Source: Mesostigma viride (lineage: Eukaryota; Streptophyta; Mesostigmatophyceae; Mesostigmatales; Mesostigmataceae). From it: a stretch of 64,000 bases of DNA. The notes beneath the pieces were generated by a model. That model was not told the origin of the DNA, made no database searches, and worked only from the letters and a program-made list of their open reading frames with translations. This document shows, in pieces, positions 29,442 through 41,468 of the stretch (positions within the stretch are counted from its first letter, which is position 1; each line of letters opens with the position of its first letter). The stretch covers positions 5,323,395 through 5,387,394 of the forward strand of contig RPFO01000104.1 of assembly GCA_009746045.1 (NCBI GenBank). Direction: 5' to 3'. A program made the translations under genes and the position numbers.

Positions 29442-30810
29442 CCCTTGTCACATGCACAGTTCAATATGCATGTCTCCCATCTGTTGTTCGGGCATGAAAG
29501 CTTCATTCTGTTGTTTGGGCATGACAGCTAACTAATTTTCTGTGTGTAGCCCCAGGTCAAACATTTTATGTCACGCTTAATTCTGACCATTAGATGTTTG
29601 CACCAAACTTTTTATAGTTGGATAGCTGCAGATTACCTTTAGTCCTACAGCTGGAGCCCCTCTATTGTCCGCAGCAGGGTGCAGCTCATCGTCTCATGCC
29701 CATCATTGAATCTATGCTTCCGCCCCATGCATGTGGCTATGACAAACAATGACCCTCTACTGTCTCTCAGCTCCTGAGTGTCTCCTACCTCAACTGAGCA
29801 AGTGCTTTTGGCTGTCCTCTGATCCTGCTTACATGCCCTTTTGCACTTAATTCCATATAGTGAGAGCTGTGCGTTTACCTTTGGCAATAACCACTGGCAT
29901 TGCCCGGGGAGATCCGCTTAGTGGTCCCCAGCGCCGTGAACGCCATCACCGACAGTTTGGTCACCCCATCCCGCTTCCCCTTCGCGCACTGAGGCTGTGC
30001 AGGATTCTTACCCAAAGAGATCCACATGTGCAGCAGGCCTGCGCGACCTCCTCCCCGCCCAAGCCGTCCACCGTCGCGGCGTTGCCTGTCCCGGGCCCGG
30101 TCACGCCCGGCGGGCGGCGTGTCCGCAATGTCGTCAGTCCCACTGAGTGCACAGTTGTCTCCCCTGCCCGCGTTCATGAAAAACAACAAAAGGCCTACGC
30201 GGGTATACCGGCTACAAGCTGTGCCGCCTGGATGGGTCTGCATGCGAGAGTTGAACGAAATTTCAGGCCGGCGGGTTTGGCATCACTCCGTTTCCCTTGC
30301 AGCTAGGGCCTAGGGGAGCGGGGGGGCCGCCTTCCTTTGCGCCCTCCCCATGAACCCTCTGTTCACGCTGATTCCGGCCCTTTACTCCATCGCCATCCGC
30401 CACGGCGCCACCAGATTTTTGCCCCGCAATCTCTCATCACGGCGGGGCGGCCTGCGGCATGCAGCTGCGGGCCGGCTTGCTCTCCATTCTACTGGGACGC
30501 TCTACATCGTGTGTGCATGGCCCGTGCATAATAATGGCCAGCAGAACCAGAACTGGTTCCTCTACTGATCTCCACACCGCTCTCCTCCGGGTGGTGCATG
30601 TGTGCCTTGATTCGGTCGGTCTTTCCGGCACATCAAGTTCACAGGCCATCAAGTGTGAGGACGCGGATATGGGGCTGCCGGCCTCTATTCCCGGGCAACC
30701 ACCGCCGCCGGCCCGGACATATTACCGTGCTGGACTACGATATGGGCAGCTATATAGCTAGCTAGGTTGCCAACAGTGTGCTATAATAGCTCATATTTGA
30801 GGGCCTTTCC
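29442..30810 (+). other. Inter-element region, no confident gene
   Basis: 29860-30310 is GC-rich with overlapping open frames of 148 and 95 codons and a possible spliced structure. I recognise no protein in it, and it could be a decayed exon. 30700-30760 (GTGCTGGACTACGATATGGG) resembles the LINE ORF2 fragment at 10137. The rest shows nothing. Confidence 0.35.
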
Positions 30811-30987
30811 ACGCGTGTGACCAAGTATGGCATTCATAGCGATTCGGGCCGCGGTGCCCACACCCCTGTAACTAGGACCTAGATACATAGCTTATACCAT
30901 CCATTCCATCCCATGTTCCCCTCCCACTAAGGACTTATGCTCACGTGGCGCAGTCACGTGTCTATTACTTAATTAATTACTTGAGGG
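30811..30987 (+). mobile_element. LINE 3' end with hairpin and TTAA tail
   Basis: Uninterrupted version of the 3' end seen at 7771-9080: ATTCATAGCGATTCGG, GTAACTAGGACCTAG, CCATCCATTCCATCCC, the near-palindrome CACGTGGCGCAGTCACGTG, then TATTACTTAATTAATTAC. It is 5'-truncated, with no coding region left except possibly 30700-30760. Confidence 0.65.
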
Positions 30988-31376
30988 CCTTTCCACATTC
31001 GATATCGTTTTGAATCAGCCCGAAACTCGAGCGTGCCTTCTTGATCCCGAAACAATTATAAATACGAGACCTCCATTCTAGTTGGCCGGCGCACGAATCA
31101 GTAGCGAATTATGGACTTAGCCAGGCACCTCCAGACTGGTTCCTCGGCGTCCCGATACCGTGCCGCCGAATCTTTGGTTCATATGCACCGGATCGATCTT
31201 TCGTTCACTCTGAACAACCCGACCTCACGTCCGTATGGCCTGGTAATTGTCATGTTCCTTACCACATCGTTTGGATCCGGCTAGGTGGCCTTTGCATGCC
31301 TGACCGGTTCCACCTCTCGGAGACCCCAACCTGCACTTAGTACCTGCACCATTTTATATATTTTTACTTTTTAAAT
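30988..31376 (+). other. Spacer before the TTG array
   Basis: GC-moderate sequence with no ORF above background and no repeat of note. It becomes AT-rich just before the microsatellite. Confidence 0.4.
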
Positions 31377-32056
<680 letters not shown>

Positions 32057-32700
32057 AGTTGCCCACGTACGCCGCATATGTGCAGCAGCTAGAGATTTGA
32101 AAACGGCCGAGGGCCAGGACACCGGCCTAACATCAGCATGCCATCACAAACATACAAAGAAACGAATGTACTCAGCGGGGACATGTACGGTTGCGTGATC
32201 ATGGCATAATATACCCGCGTTGGTACAACAGCTTGGTGTGTGACCTAGCAAACGATGCATGTTCCGCCAAGTAGCCGAGCGGCAGATTGTGGGCGAAGAA
32301 CAAAGATACTCAGGGGAGACATATGCACAGTTGCATAATTGGATATACACCCGCGTTAGTACAACAGCTTGGTGTGTCCGAGCAAATGAGGTTTCGCCAA
32401 GTATCCAAGCAGCCATGCTAAGGCAGCCATGATTAGACTGTTTGCCTAGCTGTGCCAACATAGCGATAGTCACGTGCCGCAAACGCAAGGTACACAACCA
32501 CACACAGCCATGCATGGCCTTAGCCTAGTCCTAGTACAGCCATGCTACGCCCTGGCTATGTTCAGATTACTTGCCCACGCTACTTGTTATGCCACGCTTA
32601 CATGCATGGGTCTTAGATATCGCACCCACAGTTTGCCGGATCGTTAGCCTGTCCTTTAGCTAGCGCGCCCGACTGCAGCTGTGGCATGCCTTTGGCATGA
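32057..32700 (+). other. Spacer with a 125-bp imperfect tandem duplication
   Basis: 32165-32285 and 32301-32415 are related (ACTCAGCGGGGACATG / ACTCAGGGGAGACATA, then CCCGCGTTRGTACAACAGC, then CGCCAAGTAKCC). No gene was identified. Confidence 0.55.
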
Positions 32701-32826
32701 AGGAGACTGGGGGTCTCTGCCCTTTCTCCTGTAGTGCACGCACAGCTAGGGATTACAAGCACTTCGGTGCTCCGTGACTCCCCAACGGGAGCACGTGTTT
32801 AATTAATTAATTAATTAATTAATTAA
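32701..32826 (+). mobile_element. 5'-truncated LINE 3' end (family of 60454-61868)
   Basis: GCTCCGTGACTCCCCAACGG then GAGCACGTG, followed by (TTAA)n at 32800-32826. The same hairpin-forming sequence and tail end the minus-strand LINE at 60454-61868. Only the 3' untranslated end is present. Confidence 0.55.
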
Positions 32827-33191
32827 GGGGAGGGGACACCCCTAAAGGGCACTTTTCTGGAAACCATACCTATGCATGTGCTAAAAATCCAATGATGATT
32901 GGGGACCATAAATATGATTAAAAAAAAATTTCCAGCCACTTGGGGGTGGTACTAGCCCCCACCATACACCGGTTACGCGCTAAAAATAGAAAAAGACGCT
33001 ATTTTAGTCACATTTTTCCTAGGACAATGGGCAAACATATTGGGACCAAATCATATATTCCCGCATAGTTCCCCCACTTTTGAGAAAGCCTGCCTAATTT
33101 TGAGCACAAAATAATGATGTTTAGACACATTGATGGATTTTCCCGCAAAAAGGGTCCTTTTTTAAACAAAAAAAATAAAACAAATCATAAA
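32827..33191 (+). other. AT-rich flank of element A2
   Basis: No gene. The phrase CCAAATCATATATTCCC at 33045-33061 also occurs just right of A2 at 59531-59547. The target area may therefore itself have been a tandem or dispersed repeat before A2 inserted. Confidence 0.45.
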
Positions 33192-33196
33192 CACAT

Positions 33197-33813
33197 AGTT
33201 AACGTAAAGGATTTACGTTAGATGGATAGAGATTGTTACGCTCTTTCCAACGGCACCTTGAACGCCTCATTTGGTTACGGGACGTAAAAGTTATGACGTT
33301 TCCTAGGCTGTGCCGACAGTACCCGGCGCGCCACTGTGGGCGCGTACGGACACAGGGTGTACAAGTGTCACTGTGATAGTCCGCAGGACGTTGACAGGAC
33401 TTGTACAGGACTTGATAGTCAATTGATAGGTAGGCGTGCTGTAGCGCGCCAGGACCTATGAGACAATTGATGCTGAGTAATGTACGGATAGGTCCACAGG
33501 ACTAGCCGTATGGACAATTGATAGATCTGCGCGCCAAAGGCGTGCCAGAGTCTGTGTAATCAATTGATTGACAGTTCAGCTGTGACAGTGCAGCTGAATA
33601 CTTGGACGCGTCCCTAGCAAGCTATATGTGTGACTTGGTCGCACCGGGACGCTAGCTCTTGCGTGCACGCTCTCTTGGCACAACGACCCTGTCGTCTGTG
33701 CTACGTGCAGTCTCGGAAGTTGACGTGACTTACGTCTGTGTTTGCTTATTATAATAAAGGCAACTTTCCTGCAAGAGCCATGGATTCCCTCGGTGGTAAG
33801 CTCTCACACAACT
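33197..33813 (+). repeat. A2 left LTR
   Basis: 617 bp, AGTTAACG to CACACAACT, followed by CGTATTAC like the other copies. It has a perfect TAACGTAAA/TTTACGTTA inverted repeat near its left end and a TATAATAAAGGC block near its right end. Confidence 0.9.
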
Positions 33814-33840
33814 CGTATTACAATCTTCGTTTCAAGAAAA

Positions 33841-34626
33841 ATGCCGGACTCGATGGAGTTCCGCATACCGAGGGATTCTGAAATTTTGGGCAGTCCAGCG
33901 GACATCGCCGAATCTCCGGCTGGTCCTTCAACGACTCCTGCTCGTGAAGATTGTCCGGTTCTTAATCCGGCGTGGCAGCGTGTTGTTGACCAGGCGGTAG
34001 CGTCCAGTGCGGAGCTACGCGCTCAGCAGCAGGCACTGCTGCAAAACCTACGACTGCCGCCCCCGCCTCCGCAACCTTCGATTGTTTCGGGGTTTCGCGA
34101 TTACCTTGATTCCATTCGAGCTTTGCTCGCGGACTTCGAGGTCCATACCCGGGCGGGGTTGCAAGCGCCCAGCGCGGTTGCCGAGGTCTCTGAGGAGATC
34201 GACAACGCGGTTTCATCGCTTACAGGTTACCAGCGTAATCTCGCTAACTGGCTGTCGGTTCGTTCGGGCGCCATTCCGACGATCACGACCAACCTGTTTC
34301 AAGACCTTGCGATTCTGCAGTTGCTGTCGCGAGGCTTCCGGATGCGTGAGCGGCAATTGCTGCTCAATCTTGTCGCGTTCTTGTCTGCATTGCGAGAGTG
34401 GGCGCCGGACGGGTGGGATTTTCTAACGATTCTTACCAACCCGCTCCGCATCGTCACCCGCCGCCGTCGTCGCCGCATTGATCCGGTGACGGGCCGTCGG
34501 TTGGACCCCATCGTCATCGAAACTCCGGTGACGATTGAGGTTGGGCAAGGCCAGGAGGCGCCTGCGCCTGTCGCCAACGATCCAATTTACGACTACGACT
34601 ACTGCGATTTTCGTGGTCTCGACTGA
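33841..34626 (+). CDS. Family A extra 5' ORF, intact, 261 residues (A2 copy)
   Basis: ATG 33841 (MPDSMEFRIPRDSE) to the stop at 34624-34626. I chose this start because A1 and A3 align from the same Met. An open frame extends upstream into the LTR without similarity. Conserved blocks across the three copies are the N-terminal FRIP motif, EEIDNAVSSLTGYQRNLANW, TNLFQDLAILQLLSRGFRMR, NLVAFLSALREWAPDGWDFL, a basic RRRRRR patch and the C-terminal YCDFRGLD. It is largely helical in appearance, with no zinc finger or catalytic motif. It sits between LTR and gag and so could be translated first from the genomic RNA. Function unknown. A matrix-like or nucleic-acid-binding accessory role is a guess based on the basic patch. 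Confidence 0.7.
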   Translation: MPDSMEFRIPRDSEILGSPADIAESPAGPSTTPAREDCPVLNPAWQRVVDQAVASSAELRAQQQALLQNLRLPPPPPQPSIVSGFRDYLDSIRALLADFEVHTRAGLQAPSAVAEVSEEIDNAVSSLTGYQRNLANWLSVRSGAIPTITTNLFQDLAILQLLSRGFRMRERQLLLNLVAFLSALREWAPDGWDFLTILTNPLRIVTRRRRRRIDPVTGRRLDPIVIETPVTIEVGQGQEAPAPVANDPIYDYDYCDFRGLD

Positions 34627-34750
34627 ATTCGGCATGGTGGCGCGGTCGGCACCGGGGCAGGCGGCTTTATGACAGATTGTACATATATACCTGTCTTTTG
34701 TTTTACAGCTGCTTAGCTCAGGGCCATACACACAGCTAGTGTAGTTTACC

Positions 34751-35876
34751 ATGGCTGAGGGACGCCGTAGCAAGGGCCTAGCGGCAGTGGGAATAATAAT
34801 GGGGGTGCTGGTAGCGGGACCGCTCACGTAGATGACGTGGGGGTCACCGGAGAGATCACCAATATCCCTTTGAATAATAATAATACACATGCTGTTTCTG
34901 GATATGATCTCACCACCCAGGGTCTGCTTATTGTGAATCAACTGCAACCTAGCTGTCACGTCAGACTCAAAGCCCAAGCAGGCTGAGGAGTTTGTGGAGG
35001 GGCTAGAGGGGTTTCCAAGCTTGTACGGTGGTACAAACTATTACCAGATCTGGATAGGTAGCCAGACTTTTGGCAAGTGTACAGATCAGATAAAGGACCT
35101 CACTAGAGAGTGCAAGAAGGCCAGCAAGGCCTGGTCAAGCTACGTGGCAGAACTCAAGGAGCTGCTAGAGGATCAGAGGAAGAAAGTGGGGATCCATTGG
35201 CAGGATAAATACCAGGGGTGGGAGGTGAAGGGAGACCTGATCCAGAACTTCCTTATAACTATTGTAAAATGGTTGAGGAGGGCAGGGCTCACGGCTTTAA
35301 TGTCGCTGACAGCATATAGCCCTGACAAACTGGCTCAAGGTTTCTGGGCTGGACAAGGCAACACGTGGCTCTTTAAAGGTCATGTGTGCCCCACACTCTA
35401 CCCTCAAGGCCTACAAGGTCATAATCAAACAAGCCCTCGAGGCAGAGGAGCTGTTTGAGGGTGGAATGCCAGCTGTGAAGGCTACCCACGCAGGTGGGCG
35501 TGCCCAGGGGGGCTCCAAGACGTCTGAGGCTGACAGAAGCCAAGGAGGACGTGGGGGCAACCACAACAAGCGGAAGGCCAACCATTCACCCGACCCTGAC
35601 GGGAGGTCACACTCCAAGTCGGTGTTCAGGAGGGTGGGTGGTAAGCCCAGGCAGGGTAACGCGCCTGACAACGGGGGAGGAGGCCAGGGCAAGTCAAAGA
35701 TCCAGTGCTACCTGTGCAAGGGGTGGGGGCACATCAAGAAGGAGTGTCCCAGCTTCAAGAAGACCCAGGGCCAGGCCAGCAACAAGAATAACAACAACAA
35801 AAACAACAACAAGAACAAGTCCCAGGCAGGCCAGCCTTCAAAGGGCAGTCAACAAGAAGACAACAAGGAGCAGTGA
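34751..35876 (+). pseudogene. Family A gag (A2 copy, frameshifted)
   Basis: ATG 34751 (MAEGRRSKG), then an early frameshift near 34782. A 4-nt insertion lies at about 34953 and 2-nt insertions at about 35255 and 35316. The second open piece (34994 on) carries the conserved EGLEGFPSLYGGTNYYQIW block. The last piece (35382-35876) has the zinc knuckle CYLCKGWGHIKKEC and ends KEQ-UGA. Confidence 0.8.
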
Positions 35877-36291
35877 CTGTCTGAGGCAACCCCTACACAC
35901 CTTAATTCACCCAAGGGGGAGGCCAGGTGCTCCAATGCAGATTTTATATCTGGGCAAAGAGAGGGTGATCTCCAGGTTCAGGATGGCCCCAGGTCACCTG
36001 GAGAGGTACAGGTTCCTATGAAGACGTCCTTGACAGCTGGTGCAGCTGTAAGAATGTCTGACCCCATGCATCCTCGTGCTGATCGAGCACGAGGGTGGAC
36101 CTCTCATTTTGAGAGAAACCAATGTACAACCACAGAGGGGTGTGAAGGCCTCTGGTGGTATGCATGTGGTCCCTGCTGGCGGTCCAGGTGTTGGGCATGA
36201 GCAGGGTGACTCAGGCTCTGAGTCAGAACAGGATGGAAGTCAGCATGGTGATGCTGGACAACCTGACAGCACAGTCCTGACTGTGCCAGGG
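35877..36291 (+). pseudogene. Family A pol, N-terminal linker (A2 copy)
   Basis: In frame with gag across the UGA at 35874-35876 for 47 codons up to ATG 36018, then onward. The linker is acidic and Ser-rich. It is cut at 36291 by the gag-only LTR element and resumes at 39125. Confidence 0.7.
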
Positions 36292-36814
36292 TGTCAAAAT
36301 GTAGGACAGGTGGCAGGCTTAAAGATCGAATAATGCTTTACTGATTATATATATTGACTTTGAGTCGGCGTTCAAACGGGTAGCCATGACAATTGCAGGG
36401 GCAACATTAAGTGGAAAAACACACTGTCACAGTATCCGTCGATCTGGAAATAATCTACGGTATAAGTTAGAGTGCATCCAGCCGCCACACACAAGTGGGT
36501 GGCTTACATCAACACTAAAATGACGCGTCGGGTCACTAGTATGCAAGTACAAGGACATTGCGCCTCCAGGGCAGCACTTAGTGAACATAGGGTCGGCGCG
36601 AAGCGCAGATCCAGGCAAATTTTGTCAGGCGGCTACAGTACCACTAGGTACGGTACGGATGTCAGCTAACACCGCTGGAAATCGGATGTCAGCTAACACC
36701 ACTGGAAATATATTTAGTCAAATGTAGCAGAAAGTAGTCATATAAGTTCCGGTATACCCGAAACTAGCACACTCAATAAAAAGACTGTCAGGCATATTGG
36801 GGCATATCCTGACA
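36292..36814 (-). repeat. Gag-only element, 3' LTR (minus orientation)
   Basis: 523 bp with TGTCA/TGACA ends. A tandem near-repeat (GGATGTCAGCTAACACCRCT, twice) lies at 36657-36707. A CACTCAATAAAAAGAC block lies near the right end. Confidence 0.85.
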
Positions 36815-37389
36815 CCCCCCTTGCATACAATGTGCCTGTTCCCCCCTTGCTCAGAGAGACCTATAGCTAGTGAGGGTATAGCCGGGTACACTCCCATGGC
36901 ACCCCCCTTACACGGCTATCTGGTTGGAGCTGAGAGGAGACTTGATTCGACTGTAGCCCCCAGGTGTCCCTGGGAGTGCGCCACAGTGGCTGTCGCTTGG
37001 AGAATGCCGGTGACCCTAGAAAAACTTGGTTGTGGCTGCTGTTGCTGGGAAAAATACTGGGACCCTGGAAAGACATCCGGTGGCCCCCAGGTGTCCCTGG
37101 GAGTGCGCCACAGGAGAAAAGAACACGTACAGGTTGACTGGTTGATGCTGGTACTGCAGTACTGGTCACTGCTGGCTGCTGGCATGAAGACCTGCACCTG
37201 TCACGTCTGGCAGGGCGGGCTACTAGCCGCTAGCGATGCAGGAGGGCCAGAGGACGGGTTGGGGGGGGCTGGCTGCTGTCGCCTGCTGCAGTGCAGGTTG
37301 AAAAGCTCCAGGGCCCACGTCTGGTGCTAGCTGGGCCCAGCTGGCTGCTACCCCTTGTTCCCGGTCCCGGGGGGAGCTGGATAAGGCGT

Positions 37390-37683
37390 TTAGAAGCAGA
37401 AACCGGGGGGGAGGTCGGGGGCCTCGTGGGAGGGCGCCGGGGTGTCGGTGGTGTGGTGGGCGGCGGGCCCGCCGGTGTTGCCGCGAGTGTTGCGCAGGTG
37501 AGGATACTTCCACCAGCAGGTCGGCTCCTGGTGGGAGGTGCGACCGCAGTGGGTGCAGCTGGGCCGCTGCATGGGTCCCGCCATTGTGACCGCCACGCCC
37601 CCTGCCACGGCCGGTGCCACGGCCACCGCGCCCAGAATGGGAGGTATGATACACCCCGGTGGCGTCCGCAGAATCTTTGTCAC
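37390..37683 (-). pseudogene. Zinc-knuckle end of the gag-only element's Gag
   Basis: The minus-strand frame contains CTHCGRTSHQEPTC, a CX2CX4HX4C nucleocapsid knuckle, then a Pro/His-rich tail ending PPGFCF. It lies downstream of the UBN2-like segment but in another frame. An overlapping frame (37690-37223) has the Gly/Arg-rich lead-in. At least one frameshift therefore separates the parts, unless a programmed shift is used. Confidence 0.55.
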
Positions 37684-37718
37684 CGTGCACGAGGTCCCAT
37701 GCCTTAAGAAGTGCCGCC

Positions 37719-38288
37719 TTAGTTTCCTGGAGGGTGATACTGGCCGTCTCCGAGGTTTAACTGGGCAAGGGACGGAAGCAGATCCTCGGTCACGCCGGCG
37801 AGCAGATTCTCGGCCAGATCCTCGGGTGCCATTTTGGCGCCGGTGGCAATCAGGTCGTTATAAGTTAGTTCCCCGTCGGTTATATATTGTCGCATTGTGA
37901 CGCCGTGTTCCAGCTTCATTCGATTTAGCTTGCGGCGTAGTGCTCGCCGGTTGCTCATCTGCAGTTTGAGATGCTCATACTCTTCACAGATGCGAATATA
38001 TGCCACGCTGCCAGTTTTCTGAGTAACACTGTTGGCCACTTTGAGTGCCGGTCCAATGAGGCACTGACAAAGGGCCGCAAAAAGAATCAAGTCGCGTTCC
38101 TCATTGACCTCGATGCCAAGCAGGACAGGCAGCATCCCGAAGGCTGTCACTACGGCCAGAAAAGGAATCTTGGTGTTATCCCACTTTACTGGGTCGAGGC
38201 CGTCGAACTGTGTAATATTTTTGCAGGCCTGTAAGATGTTGAGATCTTTCGTCGCTTTCGTAGCTGCTGCTGTCGCGGCTGCGGACAT
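37719..38288 (-). CDS. Gag (UBN2/copia-type capsid) of the gag-only element
   Basis: 189 codons from ATG 38288, starting MSAAATAAATKATKDLNILQ. It includes FDGLDPVKWDNTKIPFLAVV and later EHGVTMRQYITDGELTYNDL, ATGAKMAPEDLAENLLAGVT and EDLLPSLAQL. This is the classic order of the copia gag UBN2 domain (substrate-loop Trp, then a helix, then L-x-x-LP-x-x). It is on the minus strand, in agreement with the primer site. It ends early at 37719, and the zinc knuckle lies further on in another frame. Confidence 0.7.
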   Translation of the reverse strand: MSAAATAAATKATKDLNILQACKNITQFDGLDPVKWDNTKIPFLAVVTAFGMLPVLLGIEVNEERDLILFAALCQCLIGPALKVANSVTQKTGSVAYIRICEEYEHLKLQMSNRRALRRKLNRMKLEHGVTMRQYITDGELTYNDLIATGAKMAPEDLAENLLAGVTEDLLPSLAQLNLGDGQYHPPGN

Positions 38289-38601
38289 GATTGTCTCGGC
38301 AAGGTTAAAATCTGGTCACAACCGAGTCTCGGCAAGGTGAAAATCTGGAAACAACCGAGAAAACCGGAGACGCTCAATCCGTAATGGTAAAGATTAATAT
38401 TAATATGCGACGATGGTTGAGAACAGCGAATACGAGATAGAGACGATCGTCTAAATACTGGAGTTCTTGAATTTCGATACAGGGAAGCCCGTCAAGGATA
38501 TGCACGACTGGCATAAAGTGCCGACGTCGGATTCAGGGAGTCAATTTGCCCGATAAATGGGACCAGTTTCAGCAATTTAGTTGGCCACCCCTCCGATACC
38601 A

Positions 38602-39124
38602 TGTCAAAATGTAGGACAGGTGGCAGGCTTAAAGATCGAATAATGCTTTACTGATTATATATATTGACTTTGAGTCGGCGTTCAAACGGGTAGCCATGAC
38701 AATTGCAGGGGCAACATTAAGTGGAAAAACACACTGTCACAGTATCCGTCGATCTGGAAATAATCTACGGTATAAGTTAGAGTGCATCCAGCCGCCACAC
38801 ACAAGTGGGTGGCTTACATCAACACTAAAATGACGCGTCGGGTCACTAGTATGCAAGTACAAGGACATTGCGCCTCCAGGGCAGCACTTAGTGAACATAG
38901 GGTCGGCGCGAAGCGCAGATCCAGGCAAATTTTGTCAGGCGGCTACAGTACCACTAGGTACGGTACGGATGTCAGCTAACACCGCTGGAAATCGGATGTC
39001 AGCTAACACCACTGGAAATATATTTAGTCAAATGTAGCAGAAAGTAGTCATATAAGTTCCGGTATACCCGAAACTAGCACACTCAATAAAAAGACTGTCA
39101 GGCATATTGGGGCATATCCTGACA
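38602..39124 (-). repeat. Gag-only element, 5' LTR (minus orientation)
   Basis: Same 523 bp as the other LTR. The complementary TGGTATCGGAG primer-binding site is adjacent at 38591-38601. Confidence 0.85.
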
Positions 39125-40318
39125 CAGGGACTGCTTCCTCTGTGTACCAGGAGTTGGGTGCCCGAATCCACAACATGTTTGGGCATGCCACTTCTCTGTC
39201 AAACAACTTTGCCTTCCGTATGGGCAGGGCACCCCTTCTCAAGGCGTGCCAGCAAGCTGCCTCACGGTGTAAGTGCCAGTTGTCCTCCAACAAGCCCAGG
39301 AAATCACATGCCAAAGCTCTACCTCAGAGCATTGGTGATCTGCAGTGTGATATCCAACACATCAGGGGCATGCAACTGTTGGTGTGCGTGGACAGGTACA
39401 CAAAATACAAGGTGCTGGAGCATTTACCTTCTATGAAGAACAGGTACTTGCTGGCTGCCCTGCAGAATGTACGAGCCAAGTTTCCTACCACAAGGATCCA
39501 GGTGGACATGCAGTTTCAGCATCTCAAGGGTGATCCCACCCTTCCTGAGTTGCTGGTTACACCTAGGGAGGCTCATGGGCAGCAGGGTGCTATAGAGAGG
39601 GCAATCCAGGAGGTCAAGAAATTGATTATCTCTGAAGACTGGGTACCCTTGTCTGCACCTGCACTTGTCAGGAGTGCATGGTTGAGGAACGTGGAGCAGC
39701 AGCTGAACAGCAGGGTTAATTTCTACTATGATGGAGTTGCTGTCAGCCCAATGGGTCTGTATCATGGCCTGTGCCCACCACATGTGCTGGAGGGCTGGAA
39801 ACATGCTGCACATGTCACCTTTGCCAAGCTGAGGGAGAAGGACCGGGGTTGGAAGATGCTGGAGCCACAAGTGGGTCAGAAGGTCCTAGCTTGGAAGGAA
39901 CCTAGCCTTTATGGCAAACGTGGTAGCTGGAGTCCTGGGGTGGTTACCCAGGTTGATGAAGCTAGCCACGCATGCTTGGTCAGCATGGAGGACGAACCAA
40001 AGCATGTGCACCGGCTGAGTTGGTCATATGTCAAGCCTAACCTGATGAATGAGGGCAGTCAGGCACAAGGCTCACAGGATCTGCAGGATTTTCAGGTCCC
40101 AAGTGACATCACTGATGCAACGACCACATCTGTTGCAGGGGAATCTGTCAGCCTTGGCCAGGTTGCAGAGGTACCTGTTGAACAGGCTGCAAGGTCAACA
40201 GCTGGGGAGTCAACTGTCAAGCCCAAGGCACTAACCAAGCCCAGGGGGACAAGTTTGGCTGGATTGATTGGGGCTCTGCAAAGGGCCAAGAAGCAGCCCA
40301 AGGTAGCCAAGCTCAGGT
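39125..40318 (+). pseudogene. Family A pol, integrase part (A2 copy)
   Basis: An open frame from 39142 reading YQELGARIHNMFGHATSLS. It holds the whole integrase and its C-terminal module without a frameshift, up to KKQPKVAKLR. It is cut at 40318 by family B just before the retropepsin-like segment. That segment resumes at 55895. Confidence 0.8.
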
Positions 40319-40832
40319 AGTTATTCTAGGGCTTCAGGCCTAGACTATCAGTACACGTGGCGTTGTCCCCGTCTCCCAAGTGGGATACGGACATGGACGG
40401 TAGTGTAGTACACTGGACATATCTCTACTAGGATTTAGATCCGCACGTGCCATGATGGGCACGTGGGTGCTAGATATTAGCACTGAGATATGTAGTGCAC
40501 ACGCACGTGGGTATTCACGTGGTAGGGTTTATGAGCTGTGATGCAGACCACAAGGTGGCTGCAGTGCTAGTCCTGTACGGAGGTCCTAGGGGAGGTCCAG
40601 GATCGTCCACGTAGTGCTGTTAGGCAGTCGTTGCCTGCGGGCATCGTATCAGTCCTAGCTGGAGTAGATCTAGCTGGACGGAGCCAGCACCTCATTGGTT
40701 AGCACTAGTACAGGATAGCTAGGTTACCCTAACCTACGTGCCCATGCAATCCAGCTTGGCAAGCTTGCATGGGTTGATATTATGCCAGCCATTGCATAAT
40801 CCAACACACGTTCGCATCCATTGCACGAGTGC
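40319..40832 (+). repeat. Family B 5' LTR (main part)
   Basis: Begins AGTTATTCTAGGG. It is rich in CACGTG cores (GCACGTGCCATGATGGGCAC then GTGG, and later ACGCACGTGGG and TTCACGTGG). The last 7 bases (CATAACT) lie beyond A3 at 48661-48667. Confidence 0.9.
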
Positions 40833-41449
40833 AGTTGTGAGGGTAGGAATGCCACGAATTCCGCCATGGTTCTTGCAGGAAGTTGCCTTTATTACTAATC
40901 AGGAAACACAGACGTAAGTCACGTCACTTCCAAGACTGCACGCAGCACAGACGACAGGGTCGCAGTGCCAAGAGAACGTGCACGCAAGAACTAGCGTCCC
41001 GGTGTGACCAAGTCACTCATATAGCTTACTAGGGACGCGTCCAAGTATTCAGCTGCACTGTCACAGCTGAACTGTCAATCAATTGATTACACAGACTCTG
41101 GCACGCCTTTGGCGCGCAGATCTATCAATTGTCCATACGGCTAGTCCTGTGGACCTATCCGTACACTAGTCAGCATCAATTGTCTCATAGGTCCTGGCGC
41201 GCTACAGTGCGCCTACCTATCAATTGACCATCAAGTCCTGTACAAGTCCTGTCAACGTCCTGCGGACTATCAAAGTGACACTTGTACATCCTGTGTCCGT
41301 ACGCGCCCACAGTGGCGCGCCGGGTACTGTCGGCACAGCCTAGGAAACGTCATAACTTTTACGTTCCTTAACCAAATGAGGCGTTCAAGGTGCCGTTGGA
41401 AAGAGCGTAACAATCTCTATCCATCTAACGTAAATCCTTTACGTTAACT
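40833..41449 (-). repeat. A3 3' LTR
   Basis: 617 bp, AGTTGTGAG to TTAACT on the plus strand. Four CAATTG-containing motifs and the GC-rich hairpin are conserved. The polypurine tract is at 41450-41468 on the complementary strand. Confidence 0.9.
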
Positions 41450-41468
41450 CCAATCCCTTCTTTTCTTT

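Larger units (their letters stand above)
36292..39124 (-). mobile_element. Gag-only (TR-GAG-like) LTR retrotransposon
   Basis: Two 523-bp LTRs, 36292-36814 and 38602-39124, seem identical by eye. Ends are TGTCA...TGACA and the duplication is CAGGG (36287-36291 and 39125-39129). On the minus strand the 5' LTR is followed by TGGTATCGGAGGGG, a copia-type primer site complementary to initiator Met tRNA. A G-run precedes the other LTR. The 1787-bp interior holds only gag-like coding sequence and no IN, PR or RT, so movement needs another element's enzymes. Identical LTRs argue for very recent insertion. Confidence 0.85.
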
